Numbered from the stretch's first letter, positions 8,177-17,085 are shown. The stretch is 32,792 bases of DNA from Crocinitomix sp. (GCA_015662905.1 DQTE01000130.1:1-32792), one strand, 5' to 3'. Notes: generated by a model not told the origin, from the letters alone. Numbers and translations are program-made.

Positions 8177-9259
8177 TTATTTAAAGTATCTAAAATCTTG
8201 ATTGTTTTTTATGTTTTTTAGACTCTCATAAATAAGTTTGATACAGTTTTCAATATCGTCTTTATGAGCCATTTCAACCGTAGTATGCATGTAACGTAAG
8301 GGTAAGGAAATTAAAGCTGATGGTACACCTGAGTTTGAATAAGCAAACGCGTCAGTATCGGTCCCTGTTGCTCTTGAAACTGCTGCTCTTTGGAAAGGGA
8401 TTTTTCCTTTTTTTGCAGATTTTATAATTAAATCTAAAAGGTTGTTTTGAACCGCAGGTCCGTAAGTCAATACGGGACCATCTCCTCCAATAATATCGCC
8501 TTGCTGTATTTTATTGATCATAGGTGTTTGTGTATCATGACAAACATCAGTAACTATAGCAACATTTGGTTGTATTTTTTCAGCAATCATTTGAGCCCCT
8601 CTCAGCCCAACTTCTTCTTGAACAGCATTTGTTATGTATAAACCAAAAGGTAGTTTGACTTTGTTTTGGTGTAATAACCTAGTAACTTCTGCAATCATAA
8701 AACCACCTATTCTGTTGTCTAAAGCACGACCAACAAATTTATTTTCATTTAATATTATAAATTCATCAGGGTAAGTCACAACGCAGCCCACATGTATTCC
8801 CATCTTCTCAACTTCTTCTCTAGTGTTGGCACCACAGTCCAGAAAAATATTGTCTTGTTTTGGTGGTTTTTCTGTAGATTTTCTTGTGTGAATAGCTGGC
8901 CATCCAAAAACTGCGGTTACGATTCCTTTTTTAGTATGGATATTTACTCTTTTAGAAGGAGCAATTTGATGATCAGAACCGCCATTTCGTCTTAAATAAA
9001 TAAACCCCTCTTTTGTAATGTAATGAACAAACCAGGATATTTCATCAGCGTGAGCTTCAATGACTACCTTGTATTTAGCTTTGGGATTAACAACTCCAAC
9101 AACACTTCCATAATTATCTACCCAATACTCATCAATATAAGGTTTTATATAATTTAGCCATATTTTTTGCCCCTCTTTTTCAAACCCTGTAGGAGAGGCA
9201 TTATTCAAGTACTTAGCTAGAAAATTAACAGATTTTTTAGTAATGATTGATTTTTGCAT
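8177..9259 (-). CDS. M42 family metallo-aminopeptidase
   Basis: 360-aa member of the M42 glutamyl aminopeptidase/endoglucanase family: cytoplasmic, dinuclear-metal, usually a dodecameric aminopeptidase. Metal and catalytic residues are visible: His70 and Asp72 in EAHADEI, bridging Asp181 in ALDNRIGG, Glu215-Glu216 in QEEVGLRG, Asp238 in VTDVCHD and His325 in RYMHTTVEM. The segment ASPTGFE (21-27) is also typical. No signal peptide is evident. The ATG at 9259 is the natural start. It is the first gene of a minus-strand pair with the TolC-like gene (13-bp gap) and is divergent from the TPR gene at 9335. The functional link between a cytoplasmic peptidase and TolC is unclear and may be only positional. 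Confidence 0.92.
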   Translation of the reverse strand: MQKSIITKKSVNFLAKYLNNASPTGFEKEGQKIWLNYIKPYIDEYWVDNYGSVVGVVNPKAKYKVVIEAHADEISWFVHYITKEGFIYLRRNGGSDHQIAPSKRVNIHTKKGIVTAVFGWPAIHTRKSTEKPPKQDNIFLDCGANTREEVEKMGIHVGCVVTYPDEFIILNENKFVGRALDNRIGGFMIAEVTRLLHQNKVKLPFGLYITNAVQEEVGLRGAQMIAEKIQPNVAIVTDVCHDTQTPMINKIQQGDIIGGDGPVLTYGPAVQNNLLDLIIKSAKKGKIPFQRAAVSRATGTDTDAFAYSNSGVPSALISLPLRYMHTTVEMAHKDDIENCIKLIYESLKNIKNNQDFRYFK

Positions 9260-9281
9260 AGCCGTAAATTTAGCACAATTA

Positions 9282-9312
9282 TTGTTAATAAAAAAAAAAT
9301 TAATTAATTTAG
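9282..9312 (+). promoter_or_regulatory. Candidate promoter for the first TPR/PorE-like module
   Basis: TTG at 9282-9284, a 20-bp spacer, and TAATTTAG at 9305-9312 resemble the Bacteroidota TTG/TAnnTTTG promoter with one mismatch in the -7 box. It is 23 bp upstream of the TPR gene ATG. The A-tract between the elements (9291-9299) is also common in such promoters. The call rests on sequence resemblance only. Confidence 0.35.
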
Positions 9313-9334
9313 CGGTTGTAAAATTACAAATAAG

Positions 9335-10435
9335 ATGAAAAAACTATTCTTTCTCGGTTTTTTTTGGGGATTAAATTTTCTCAATTATGCCCAAACAGAT
9401 TCTACAGGAGTAATTGTAAAAGGTAAAGAAGTAGATCAATCTACTCTTGATTCTTTAGGAATGATTAATCCTGCTATTTTAGAAAAATATAACGAAGGGG
9501 TTAAATTTTTAAATGAAGGAAAAAATATTCCTGCAATTCAAAAGTTTACAGAAGCAATTTTAATGGATGATAAATATGTCGCGGCTTATTACAACAGAGG
9601 TGTAGCGCAAAAGAATTTAGACAAAGTTGAAGAAGCAATTAAAGACTTTGATAAGGCTTACCAGTTGGATTCTAAACATGATAAGTCACTTTATATGAAG
9701 GGGCAGGTCTTAATGGAGAGTCAGCAGTATGATAAAGCAGCGGTGAGCTTTGCCACAGCCTTTAAAGTCAACCCTGATAATGAAAAAGCTGCATATAATG
9801 AAGGTGTGGCATATTTTCAAATGGAAGAATATGACAAAGCTATAACCGCTTTTAATAAGGCTATTTCTTCAAAGTCTGACTATGCCTACGCTTACAATGA
9901 TAGAGGTAGTGCAAAATTAAAACAAGATGATATTGATGGTGCTATATTAGATTATAAATATGCAATTAAATTAAATCCAAAACTTAGTTTTGCTTATAAT
10001 AACTTGGCGTCTGCGTTCCGTAAAAAAGAAGACTATTCAACTGCAATTCGTTATTATACAGACGCAATAAGAATAAAGCCAGATTACTATGTAGCCTATA
10101 ACAACAGAGGGTTGTCAAAACTTGAACAAGGAAAGTATATGGACGCTATAGCAGATTTTAAGAAAGCAATAGAAAAAAATTCTAGTTATGCTTATGCTTA
10201 CAATAATTTGGCAGCAGTTTATATTAAAATGGAAAAATATCAAAAAGCAGTTGAAAATTGTAATAAGGCATTAGAGTTAAATCCTGAATACATGGAGGCT
10301 TTTTTCAATAGGGGGATTGCAAAAGAAATGTTAAAGGATTTGAAGGGGGCTTGTGCAGATTGGGAAGACGCCTTTATATTAGGGTCTGAAAATGCAGAGA
10401 AATATATAAATAGTCCTGCTTGTACAGAAAAATAA
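9335..10435 (+). CDS. Secreted tetratricopeptide-repeat protein (copy 1)
   Basis: 366-aa exported TPR protein. A signal peptide (about 1-20, ending NYAQ) is followed by about nine consecutive 34-residue TPR units from residue about 48 to 350, with the repeated signature AYNNRG or AYNNLA and small/aromatic positions well kept. The protein ends in a non-TPR tail of the form GACADWEDAFILG followed by a terminal Cys, a capping arrangement common in Bacteroidota TPR proteins. TPR arrays are protein-protein scaffolds; this one should sit in the periplasm. It is followed after 31 bp by a PorE-like OmpA gene, and the same gene pair recurs at 12726-15861 with the same C-terminal tail. This suggests each TPR protein works with its OmpA neighbour. 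The exact partner is not known. Confidence 0.88.
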   Translation: MKKLFFLGFFWGLNFLNYAQTDSTGVIVKGKEVDQSTLDSLGMINPAILEKYNEGVKFLNEGKNIPAIQKFTEAILMDDKYVAAYYNRGVAQKNLDKVEEAIKDFDKAYQLDSKHDKSLYMKGQVLMESQQYDKAAVSFATAFKVNPDNEKAAYNEGVAYFQMEEYDKAITAFNKAISSKSDYAYAYNDRGSAKLKQDDIDGAILDYKYAIKLNPKLSFAYNNLASAFRKKEDYSTAIRYYTDAIRIKPDYYVAYNNRGLSKLEQGKYMDAIADFKKAIEKNSSYAYAYNNLAAVYIKMEKYQKAVENCNKALELNPEYMEAFFNRGIAKEMLKDLKGACADWEDAFILGSENAEKYINSPACTEK

Positions 10436-10466
10436 ATCATATTCTGAATCATTAAAAAATAATAAA

Positions 10467-12590
10467 ATGAAAAATATATTAATAATCATTACTTTAGTTT
10501 TTTGTTTAAGTACATCAGTAGCACAAGATGTGCCATTTGATAAAAAATTGTTTCCAAAAGAGCAAAAGGCAGCGTTTAAAATAGCAAAAGATCACTATGA
10601 AGCGGGTAATGAAAAGTTAGCAGACTTGACCATAGAACAATTAGGACTGATCTCGGCCAAAAAAACACCTATGAGTGTTGATTACAGAGGTGCTTTAAAT
10701 GAATATTTAGAAGCTTATAAATTTAACCCTAAAAGTGCGGATTTAAACTATCGAATAGGAATTTGTTATTACAACACAGATAAGTATAAAATGGAAAAGT
10801 ACTTTCTGGCAGCTTATAAATTAAAACCAACAGTCTCCAAAGATATTCACTATTTTATAGGTTCAAGTTATCATATTAATGGGCAGTGGCAAAAAGCAAT
10901 TGATGAGTATAATAAGTTCGCCTCAAATGCTACCTCTGAATTGATTGATGTTAAAACCAAAGCAGTAAAAAAAGTGCAAGAATGTAGAAATGGTCAACAA
11001 CTTGAAAAACAAAAAGCAAGGGTTTGGATTGATAACCTAGGTCCAAAAGTAAATTCTAAATATCCAGATTATGCTCCCGTTATTTCTACAGATGAGGCTA
11101 TATTGATATTTACAGCAAGAAGACCTGATAATGAAAAATTGTCTTTTGATGGAGATTATTTTGAAGATTTATACGAGTCAAGAAGAGAGAATGGAGAGTG
11201 GACAATGGCTAAAAATATGGGGAAACCAGTTAATGTAGAAGGACAACATGATGCTACGATAGGTCTTTCACCAGACGGGCATACGTTGTTTATATATAAT
11301 GATAATAAAGGAATGGGAGATATACTTATTTCAACTGATGAAGATGGGGGGTGGTCAAAGCCTGAACGCTTGAATAAAAATATAAATACAAAGGATTATC
11401 ACGAACCTGATGCTTCATTGACCTTTGATGGAAAACGCTTATATTTTACGTCAAATAAGCCTGGAGGATATGGGGGACACGATATATATTATTCTGATTG
11501 GAATGAGGATAAACAAGACTGGGGGGCAGCTCAAAATATAGGAGATATTTTAAATACCCCCTATGAAGAACGTTCAGTTTTTATCCATCCAGATGGTGAA
11601 ACTATGTATTTTGCTTCAACAGGCCACAATACAATGGGAGGTTATGATTTATTCTATTCAAAATTAGTTGATGGTGTTTGGCAAAAACCTGTTAATTTAG
11701 GCCCACCTTTAAACACTCCAGGAGATGATGTTCAACTAGTTGTAGCAGGTAATGGGCGTTATGGCTATTACTCATCTTATAAGGCAAATGGATATGGAGA
11801 AAAAGATATTTATTTAATTACTTTTTTAGGCCCTGAAAAATTACCTATGTTAAGTGGAGAGGACAATTTAATAGCTTCTATTGCTAAGCCAATCAAAGAA
11901 AAATTGGTAGAGCCAACAGTTAAAGTTGAAGGTGCTAATATGGCCATATTAACGGGGATTATTAGAGATGAAAAAACTAAAAAACCTTTAAAAGCGCAAA
12001 TTGTTTTAGTTGATAATGAAGAAAATAAAATAATAGCAGAGTTTACATCTGATGCTGTAACGGGTAAATATTTAGTTTCATTACCAGCAGGTAAAAACTA
12101 TGGAATAGCTGTTAAAAAAGAAGGGTATTTGTTCCATTCTGAAAATATAGTTATTCCAAATGAGAGTGGATTTAGACAATATGAAAAGGATGTTGATTTG
12201 AAAAAAGTAGAAATTGGTCAAACTATCGTATTAAGAAATATCTTCTTCGATTTAGATAGGTATAGTTTAAGACCAGAATCAGTTAATGAATTAAATAGGT
12301 TGGTTAAGCTAATGCAAGACAATCCAACTATGAAAATAGAATTATCTGGTCACACAGATACAAGGGGTAGTGCTGAACATAACAGACAATTGTCAGAGAA
12401 TAGGGCGAAAGCAGTTGTAGAATACTTAGTGGATCACGGAATTTCTAAAGATAGATTGAAATATGCAGGTTATGGAGAAACACACCCTATTGTTCAAGAT
12501 TCAGAAATATATAAAGAAAAATCTAAGACTAAAAGAGAAGAAATGCATCAACAAAATCGCAGGACAGAGTTCAAGATTTTGAGCCTATAA
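10467..12590 (+). CDS. PorE-like OmpA-family protein (TPR, PD40 propeller, regulatory domain, OmpA) copy 1
   Basis: 707-aa multidomain envelope protein. Order: signal peptide (1-20, ending SVAQ); TPR-like helices (about 60-165); PD40/WD40-like propeller (about 185-455) with repeated blocks such as LSPDGHTLF, LTFDGKRLYFTS and IHPDGETMYFAS; a carboxypeptidase-regulatory-like beta domain (about 491-570); and an OmpA C-terminal peptidoglycan-binding domain (about 588-707) with LSGHTDTRGS and terminal QNRRTEF. This order equals that of PorE, the type IX secretion component that anchors PorP to peptidoglycan. I see no lipobox, so it is predicted soluble in the periplasm. It pairs with the TPR gene 31 bp upstream. 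Several OmpA/PD40 paralogues are common in this phylum, so the specific PorE role is inferred, not shown. Confidence 0.88.
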   Translation: MKNILIIITLVFCLSTSVAQDVPFDKKLFPKEQKAAFKIAKDHYEAGNEKLADLTIEQLGLISAKKTPMSVDYRGALNEYLEAYKFNPKSADLNYRIGICYYNTDKYKMEKYFLAAYKLKPTVSKDIHYFIGSSYHINGQWQKAIDEYNKFASNATSELIDVKTKAVKKVQECRNGQQLEKQKARVWIDNLGPKVNSKYPDYAPVISTDEAILIFTARRPDNEKLSFDGDYFEDLYESRRENGEWTMAKNMGKPVNVEGQHDATIGLSPDGHTLFIYNDNKGMGDILISTDEDGGWSKPERLNKNINTKDYHEPDASLTFDGKRLYFTSNKPGGYGGHDIYYSDWNEDKQDWGAAQNIGDILNTPYEERSVFIHPDGETMYFASTGHNTMGGYDLFYSKLVDGVWQKPVNLGPPLNTPGDDVQLVVAGNGRYGYYSSYKANGYGEKDIYLITFLGPEKLPMLSGEDNLIASIAKPIKEKLVEPTVKVEGANMAILTGIIRDEKTKKPLKAQIVLVDNEENKIIAEFTSDAVTGKYLVSLPAGKNYGIAVKKEGYLFHSENIVIPNESGFRQYEKDVDLKKVEIGQTIVLRNIFFDLDRYSLRPESVNELNRLVKLMQDNPTMKIELSGHTDTRGSAEHNRQLSENRAKAVVEYLVDHGISKDRLKYAGYGETHPIVQDSEIYKEKSKTKREEMHQQNRRTEFKILSL

Positions 12591-12700
12591 TTAAAAACAA
12601 AACTTGTTACATAGAAGACGGGTTTTATTTTAAAAATCAATATAATATAACTTTTTTTTGCAAAATAAGTATATATGTTAGGCAATATTATTTTTTTTTG

Positions 12701-12708
12701 TAAATTCG
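12701..12708 (+). promoter_or_regulatory. Candidate -7 element for the second TPR/PorE-like module
   Basis: TAAATTCG differs by one base from TAnnTTTG and lies 18-25 bp upstream of the second TPR gene, after a T/A-rich stretch. A related TATATTCG occurs before the foldase gene at 17118. A TTA about 20 bp further upstream could stand in for -33. Evidence is weak but the position is right for a separate promoter in the 135-bp gap between modules. Confidence 0.35.
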
Positions 12709-12725
12709 CATAAAATTATATCAAG

Positions 12726-13760
12726 ATGAGAAATGTATTTATCGTGTTTATTTTTTTACCTACTTTAGTTTTTTCGCAGGAAAAATATAATTTAAAAAGT
12801 AAAAAAATATTCAAACAAGCTCAAGAAAGTAATAAAAGTGGAAATATTGATGAAGCGTTAAAACTTTATGAAGCCTGTTTAAAAGAAGAGCCTAAGTATA
12901 TAGAAGCATACTACAATATGTCTGTTATTGAATATGACAATAAAAATTATGATAGAGCCATTAAGTATTGTGTTAATGCTTTAAAAATAAGTAAAACAAA
13001 AGCTCCAATTCATAGGCAATTAGCTAAATCATATTTTATGATAGAAAATTATGACAGCAGTGCATATTACAGTAAGATAGCTACTCTGTTAGATCCCAAG
13101 TCAGATGAAAGTTTTTATATTCTTGCAAAATCTGAAAATAATATAAAAAAATATGAAAAGGCACTGAACCATATCAATAAAGCTATCGATTTGAACAATA
13201 CCGTAGCCGATTATTTTAATGTGAAAGGTATAGCCAATTTTGGTTTAGAGAACTTTGATGATGCAAAAACAGATTTTAATAAGGTTATAGAATTAGAACC
13301 AGGTAATACAAGTGTTTACAAAAATTTAGCCAATGTTTATATAGCGCTTGACGAACCCGAAAAAGCATTAGAGAATATTGATAAAGGCATAAGCTCAGCT
13401 ACCGGAAATGAAAAAATACAATACCTTTTATTAAAGGGGAATTACTATCATACCATTGGAGAACTTGATAATGCAAAGGCTTCTTATGAAGAAGCTTATA
13501 AGCTAAACAATCAAAGTCCAGTTGTTTTAACAAATATGGCAGCTGTAATGATTGATAAAAGTAAGTTTGAAGAGGCAGTTCAATATTGTGATAAAGCTAT
13601 AGAATTAGACCCTACAATGACAGAAGCTTATTTTAATAGAGGAATAGCAAACGAAATGTTAAGAAAAACAAATGAAGCTTGCGCAGACTGGGAAGAAGCT
13701 TTTATTTTAGGAGCAGTCAAAGCTGAGGAGTTTTTAAATAGTCCTACTTGTAACGAATAA
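12726..13760 (+). CDS. Secreted tetratricopeptide-repeat protein (copy 2)
   Basis: 344-aa exported TPR protein, paralogous to the one at 9335. A signal peptide (about 1-18, ending VFSQ) precedes about eight TPR units (roughly 22-320) carrying signatures such as EAYYNMSV, DYFNVKGIANFG and EAYFNRGIANE. The C-terminus EACADWEEAFILG followed by NSPTC mirrors the tail of copy 1, which is the strongest sign of common descent; the internal repeats have diverged more. The stop is only four bases before the ATG of the second PorE-like gene, so the pair is tightly coupled, closer than the 31-bp gap in the first module. Role: probable periplasmic scaffold for the adjacent OmpA protein (inferred). Confidence 0.87.
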   Translation: MRNVFIVFIFLPTLVFSQEKYNLKSKKIFKQAQESNKSGNIDEALKLYEACLKEEPKYIEAYYNMSVIEYDNKNYDRAIKYCVNALKISKTKAPIHRQLAKSYFMIENYDSSAYYSKIATLLDPKSDESFYILAKSENNIKKYEKALNHINKAIDLNNTVADYFNVKGIANFGLENFDDAKTDFNKVIELEPGNTSVYKNLANVYIALDEPEKALENIDKGISSATGNEKIQYLLLKGNYYHTIGELDNAKASYEEAYKLNNQSPVVLTNMAAVMIDKSKFEEAVQYCDKAIELDPTMTEAYFNRGIANEMLRKTNEACADWEEAFILGAVKAEEFLNSPTCNE

Positions 13761-13764
13761 ATCT

Positions 13765-15861
13765 ATGAAAATGAATAAAGTTAAATTAATATTGAGTTTT
13801 ATTTTTATTTCTTGTATATCATTAGCGCAAGATAAAGATATACCTTTTGATAAAAATATTTTCCAAAATGATAAACAAGCCTTTAATGAAGCTGTTAAAC
13901 AAATAAAATTAGGAGATATTCATTTTAATAGTGGATCAAATTCTGATTTATCTTATGCTTTGTCACATTATTTAAAAGCAGACTCTTTTAACCATTATAG
14001 TGCCGATTTGAATTATAAAATAGGGGTATGTTTTTTAAATAGTACACAAAAATTCAAAGCATTACCATATCTTCAATTTGCAGATAAATTCAATACAGAC
14101 GGTGAAAGATTTGAAGATCTTGATCTTTATCTAGCTCAAGCCTACCAGTTAGCAAGCGAATGGGATAAAGCAATAGAACATTATAAAGCTTATAAAAATA
14201 CACTAGGAGAGAATGACAAACCACAAAGGTTTTATTTGAACAAGAAAATAAGGGAGTGTGTTACAGGTAAAGAGTTATATGCGAATCCTGAAAGAGTTTG
14301 GATTGATAATTTAGGAGAAAACATCAATTCAGAATATCCTGATTTTGGTCCAGTAATTTCTGCGGACAATAGAATGCTATTTTTTACTTCAAGGAGACCG
14401 GGAGGAGTAGGTGATATTACAGATGAAACAGGCTATGATATGGAGGATATATACTATAGTGAGAGAGAATTTGGTGGTGATTGGCAACCTGCTAAAAATA
14501 TTGGATCACCTATAAATACCGAAACTCATGATGCAACAATTGGTCTTGCACCTGATGGAAAAAGTTTATTTGTGTATAAAAGTATTAGCAGAAAAGATGG
14601 TAATATTACAATAGCAAGACAGAATGATGATGGAACATGGACAGAAACAACTGAGTTGGGAAATACTGTAAATACAAAAAAACATGAATCTTCGGCATCA
14701 CTATCTTTTGATGAAAAAACATTGTTTTTTGTATCTGATAAACCTGGTGGATTGGGTGGTCATGATATTTATGTAGCCACTTGGGATGATGAAAAACAAG
14801 ATTGGGGAGAGGCGAAAAATTTAGGACCTACCATTAATACAAAATTTGAAGAAAAAGGTGTGTTTTTTCATCCAGATAATAAAACTTTGTACTTCTCATC
14901 AGAAGGTCATAATACAATGGGAGGGCTAGATATTTTTAAAACAGAGTATAATGCTGAAACAGATGAATGGTCAAAACCAGTAAATATTGGAGCACCAATA
15001 AATACCCCTGATGATGATGTGTACTTTGTTGTTTCTGGAAATGAAAGATATGCGTATTACTCCTCTTTTAGAGAAGGAGGATTTGGTGAAAAAGATATTT
15101 ATAAAATTACTTTTTTAGGGGACAAAAAAAATCCACTAATTGCATCATCAGACTTAATAGATACCCGTCTGAACGATAAATCTGATAATATTGAGTCTTT
15201 CGAAAAAGATGATATGATATTAATTTCTGGTACTGTAACAGACGGAAAATCAAATGAGCCATTAGTTGCAAAGTTAACTGTAATAGAGTCTAAAACAAAT
15301 AAAAAAATTACAGATATTATTACAAATGAAGACGGCACATATTTAGTAGCAGTTAAAGCTGGTAAATCCTACGCCATCACAACTACAAAAGAAGAATACA
15401 CTATTGCTTCTAAAACTATTAATACAACTAATAATGATGCTGGAAAAGAAATTGTTGAGGACTTCCAATTATTTACCCCTGTGCCAGGTGATGAATTTGT
15501 ATTAAGAAATATCTATTTTGGTTTTGATAAATCTAATTTAAGGCATAAATCTATTGAGGAACTAGATAGACTTGTTAACATTATGAAACAACATCCTAGC
15601 CTTGTTATTGAATTGGGAGGGCACACTGACAGAAGAGGTTCGGATGCCTACAATCAAATATTGTCTAAAAAACGTGCTGAGGTTGCAAAAAAATATCTAA
15701 TTGAACATGGTATTTTAGCAAATAGAATAAAAACAAAAGGTTATGGAGAAAGTAAACCAGAGGTGTCAGGTGATAAGATTAACGCTATGAAAACTAAAAA
15801 AGAAAAAGAAAATGCGCATCAACAAAACAGAAGAACGGTGGTGATGATAATTAGCAATTAA
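13765..15861 (+). CDS. PorE-like OmpA-family protein (TPR, PD40 propeller, regulatory domain, OmpA) copy 2
   Basis: 698-aa paralogue of the protein at 10467 with the same order: signal sequence; helical/TPR part (about 60-160); PD40 propeller (about 175-450) with LAPDGKSLFVYK, LSFDEKTLFFVSDKPGG and FHPDNKTLYFSS; regulatory-like beta domain (about 484-560); OmpA domain (about 578-698) with LGGHTDRRGS and QNRRTVV. The peptidoglycan-binding Asp and Arg positions look intact. The signal region reads FIFISCISLAQ: the Cys after FIS resembles a poor lipobox while SLAQ fits signal peptidase I, so lipidation is undecided. It is cotranscribed with the TPR gene 4 bp upstream and followed by a strong terminator. 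PorE-like is the best functional guess; a general peptidoglycan-anchored scaffold is the alternative. Confidence 0.88.
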   Translation: MKMNKVKLILSFIFISCISLAQDKDIPFDKNIFQNDKQAFNEAVKQIKLGDIHFNSGSNSDLSYALSHYLKADSFNHYSADLNYKIGVCFLNSTQKFKALPYLQFADKFNTDGERFEDLDLYLAQAYQLASEWDKAIEHYKAYKNTLGENDKPQRFYLNKKIRECVTGKELYANPERVWIDNLGENINSEYPDFGPVISADNRMLFFTSRRPGGVGDITDETGYDMEDIYYSEREFGGDWQPAKNIGSPINTETHDATIGLAPDGKSLFVYKSISRKDGNITIARQNDDGTWTETTELGNTVNTKKHESSASLSFDEKTLFFVSDKPGGLGGHDIYVATWDDEKQDWGEAKNLGPTINTKFEEKGVFFHPDNKTLYFSSEGHNTMGGLDIFKTEYNAETDEWSKPVNIGAPINTPDDDVYFVVSGNERYAYYSSFREGGFGEKDIYKITFLGDKKNPLIASSDLIDTRLNDKSDNIESFEKDDMILISGTVTDGKSNEPLVAKLTVIESKTNKKITDIITNEDGTYLVAVKAGKSYAITTTKEEYTIASKTINTTNNDAGKEIVEDFQLFTPVPGDEFVLRNIYFGFDKSNLRHKSIEELDRLVNIMKQHPSLVIELGGHTDRRGSDAYNQILSKKRAEVAKKYLIEHGILANRIKTKGYGESKPEVSGDKINAMKTKKEKENAHQQNRRTVVMIISN

Positions 15862-15882
15862 AATTAATATATATTATCCAAG

Positions 15883-15910
15883 ACTCCATCAACGTTGATG
15901 GAGTTTTTTT
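15883..15910 (+). terminator. Rho-independent terminator after second PorE-like gene
   Basis: Perfect palindrome ACTCCATCAACGTTGATGGA plus GT (15883-15904) followed by seven Ts. It lies 22 bp after the stop of the second PorE-like gene and before the GH3 gene, so the GH3 gene should have its own promoter. Confidence 0.88.
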
Positions 15911-15946
15911 GTTTAAGGTAATAGTACAAATATAAATAGTTTAAAC

Positions 15947-17020
15947 ATGAGGTTTATATTTTTATCCATAATTACAATTTTTAGTTTAATAACTAATGCT
16001 CAGCAATATTCTTTAAATCATTTTTATATATATGATGCAACCTTAGCACAAAAAACAGATTCTGTTTTTAATTCACTATCAGATACAGCTATAGTAGGAC
16101 AAATGTTTATTCAAGCAGCAGGTGTACATGGAAAACCAGATAAAACAATAATCTCTTTAATCAAGAGAAATTATCTTGGGGGAATAATTATGCTTAATGG
16201 CACAAAAGAAAGTTTTATACAATCAATTAAAAAGTATAATGCTGTTAATAAGGGAGTGCCATTAGTATTTTCTGCGGATGCTGAACCCAGTTTAATAAAC
16301 AGGAAAATAAAAAACACTGTTCCTGTCAAAAATGCGAATAAATTGTTAAATAGAGATGAGGTGCGTTATTATGCAAAGTTAATTTGTAAAGAATTAAAAG
16401 AAATGGGTATTATGTACAATTATGCGCCAGTGGTTGATATGTCACCTAATAAAATTATAAATTTTAGGAGTTTTGGAATTAATGCCGATACAGCGCAAGT
16501 ATGGGCAAATATTTTTATTGAAGAAACTCAAAATAGCGGCATAGTTGCAACAGCAAAGCATTTCCCCGGTCATGGTTTTGTTGTTGGAGATACACATGAA
16601 AAATTAGTTTATATAGATGGCGAAATGAAAGAAGTTAAGAACTACAGACCATTAATTAATAAAGGAGTTTTATCCATAATGATTGCTCATATTGCCATTA
16701 AAAATAATGTTGAATACGATACTGAAAACTTACCATCAAGCTGTTCTAAAAAAATAGTCACAAATCTTTTAAAACAAAAGCTTAATTTTAAGGGGTTAGT
16801 AATAACAGATGCTTTAAATATGGGCGGGGTATCAAGTATTCCTAACTGCGAACTAAAAGCTGCTAAAGCAGGCTGTGATATCTTGTTGATGCCTAAAAAT
16901 GTTAGAAGCGCCATAGAAGATATTTTAGAAGAAATAAAAGTAAACAAACAATTTGAGCAACAAGTTTATGCGTCAGTAAAAAAAATTATTAGACTAAAAT
17001 TTTGCTTAGGTTTACTATAA
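15947..17020 (+). CDS. Secreted glycoside hydrolase family 3 protein, NagZ-like
   Basis: 357-aa GH3 N-terminal-domain enzyme, most like beta-N-acetylglucosaminidases acting on peptidoglycan fragments. A signal peptide (1-18, ending TNAQ) indicates export. Motifs: ADAEPS (110-115), NFRSFG (172-177), AKHFPGHG (203-210) and GDTH (214-217), giving the catalytic Asp-His dyad of the NagZ subgroup (Asp215, His217). The nucleophile is Asp288 in VITDALNMGG. There is no C-terminal GH3 domain and no fused serine hydrolase, which many Bacteroidota GH3 proteins carry. It stands alone between a terminator and the PpiD-like gene. NagZ in proteobacteria is cytoplasmic; export here suggests periplasmic muropeptide trimming (inferred). 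Substrate is not proven by sequence. Confidence 0.88.
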   Translation: MRFIFLSIITIFSLITNAQQYSLNHFYIYDATLAQKTDSVFNSLSDTAIVGQMFIQAAGVHGKPDKTIISLIKRNYLGGIIMLNGTKESFIQSIKKYNAVNKGVPLVFSADAEPSLINRKIKNTVPVKNANKLLNRDEVRYYAKLICKELKEMGIMYNYAPVVDMSPNKIINFRSFGINADTAQVWANIFIEETQNSGIVATAKHFPGHGFVVGDTHEKLVYIDGEMKEVKNYRPLINKGVLSIMIAHIAIKNNVEYDTENLPSSCSKKIVTNLLKQKLNFKGLVITDALNMGGVSSIPNCELKAAKAGCDILLMPKNVRSAIEDILEEIKVNKQFEQQVYASVKKIIRLKFCLGLL

Positions 17021-17077
17021 AATAGAAAATATCAAGTAAAAATATCCCTTTAACTTTTTTTTTTAACCGAATAGAAG

Positions 17078-17085
17078 TATATTCG
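17078..17085 (+). promoter_or_regulatory. Candidate -7 element for the PpiD-like gene
   Basis: TATATTCG, one base from the TAnnTTTG consensus, 33-40 bp upstream of the foldase ATG and downstream of a T-rich tract. No TTG occurs at the expected -33 distance. Listed because the gene follows a 97-bp gap and needs a start site. Confidence 0.35.

Noticed and set aside
12599-12626. Terminator between the two TPR/PorE-like modules
   Set aside because: A possible 8-bp stem (AAAACTTG with CGGGTTTT) needs two G-T pairs, has a 12-nt loop and is followed by a poor T tract; too weak to list.
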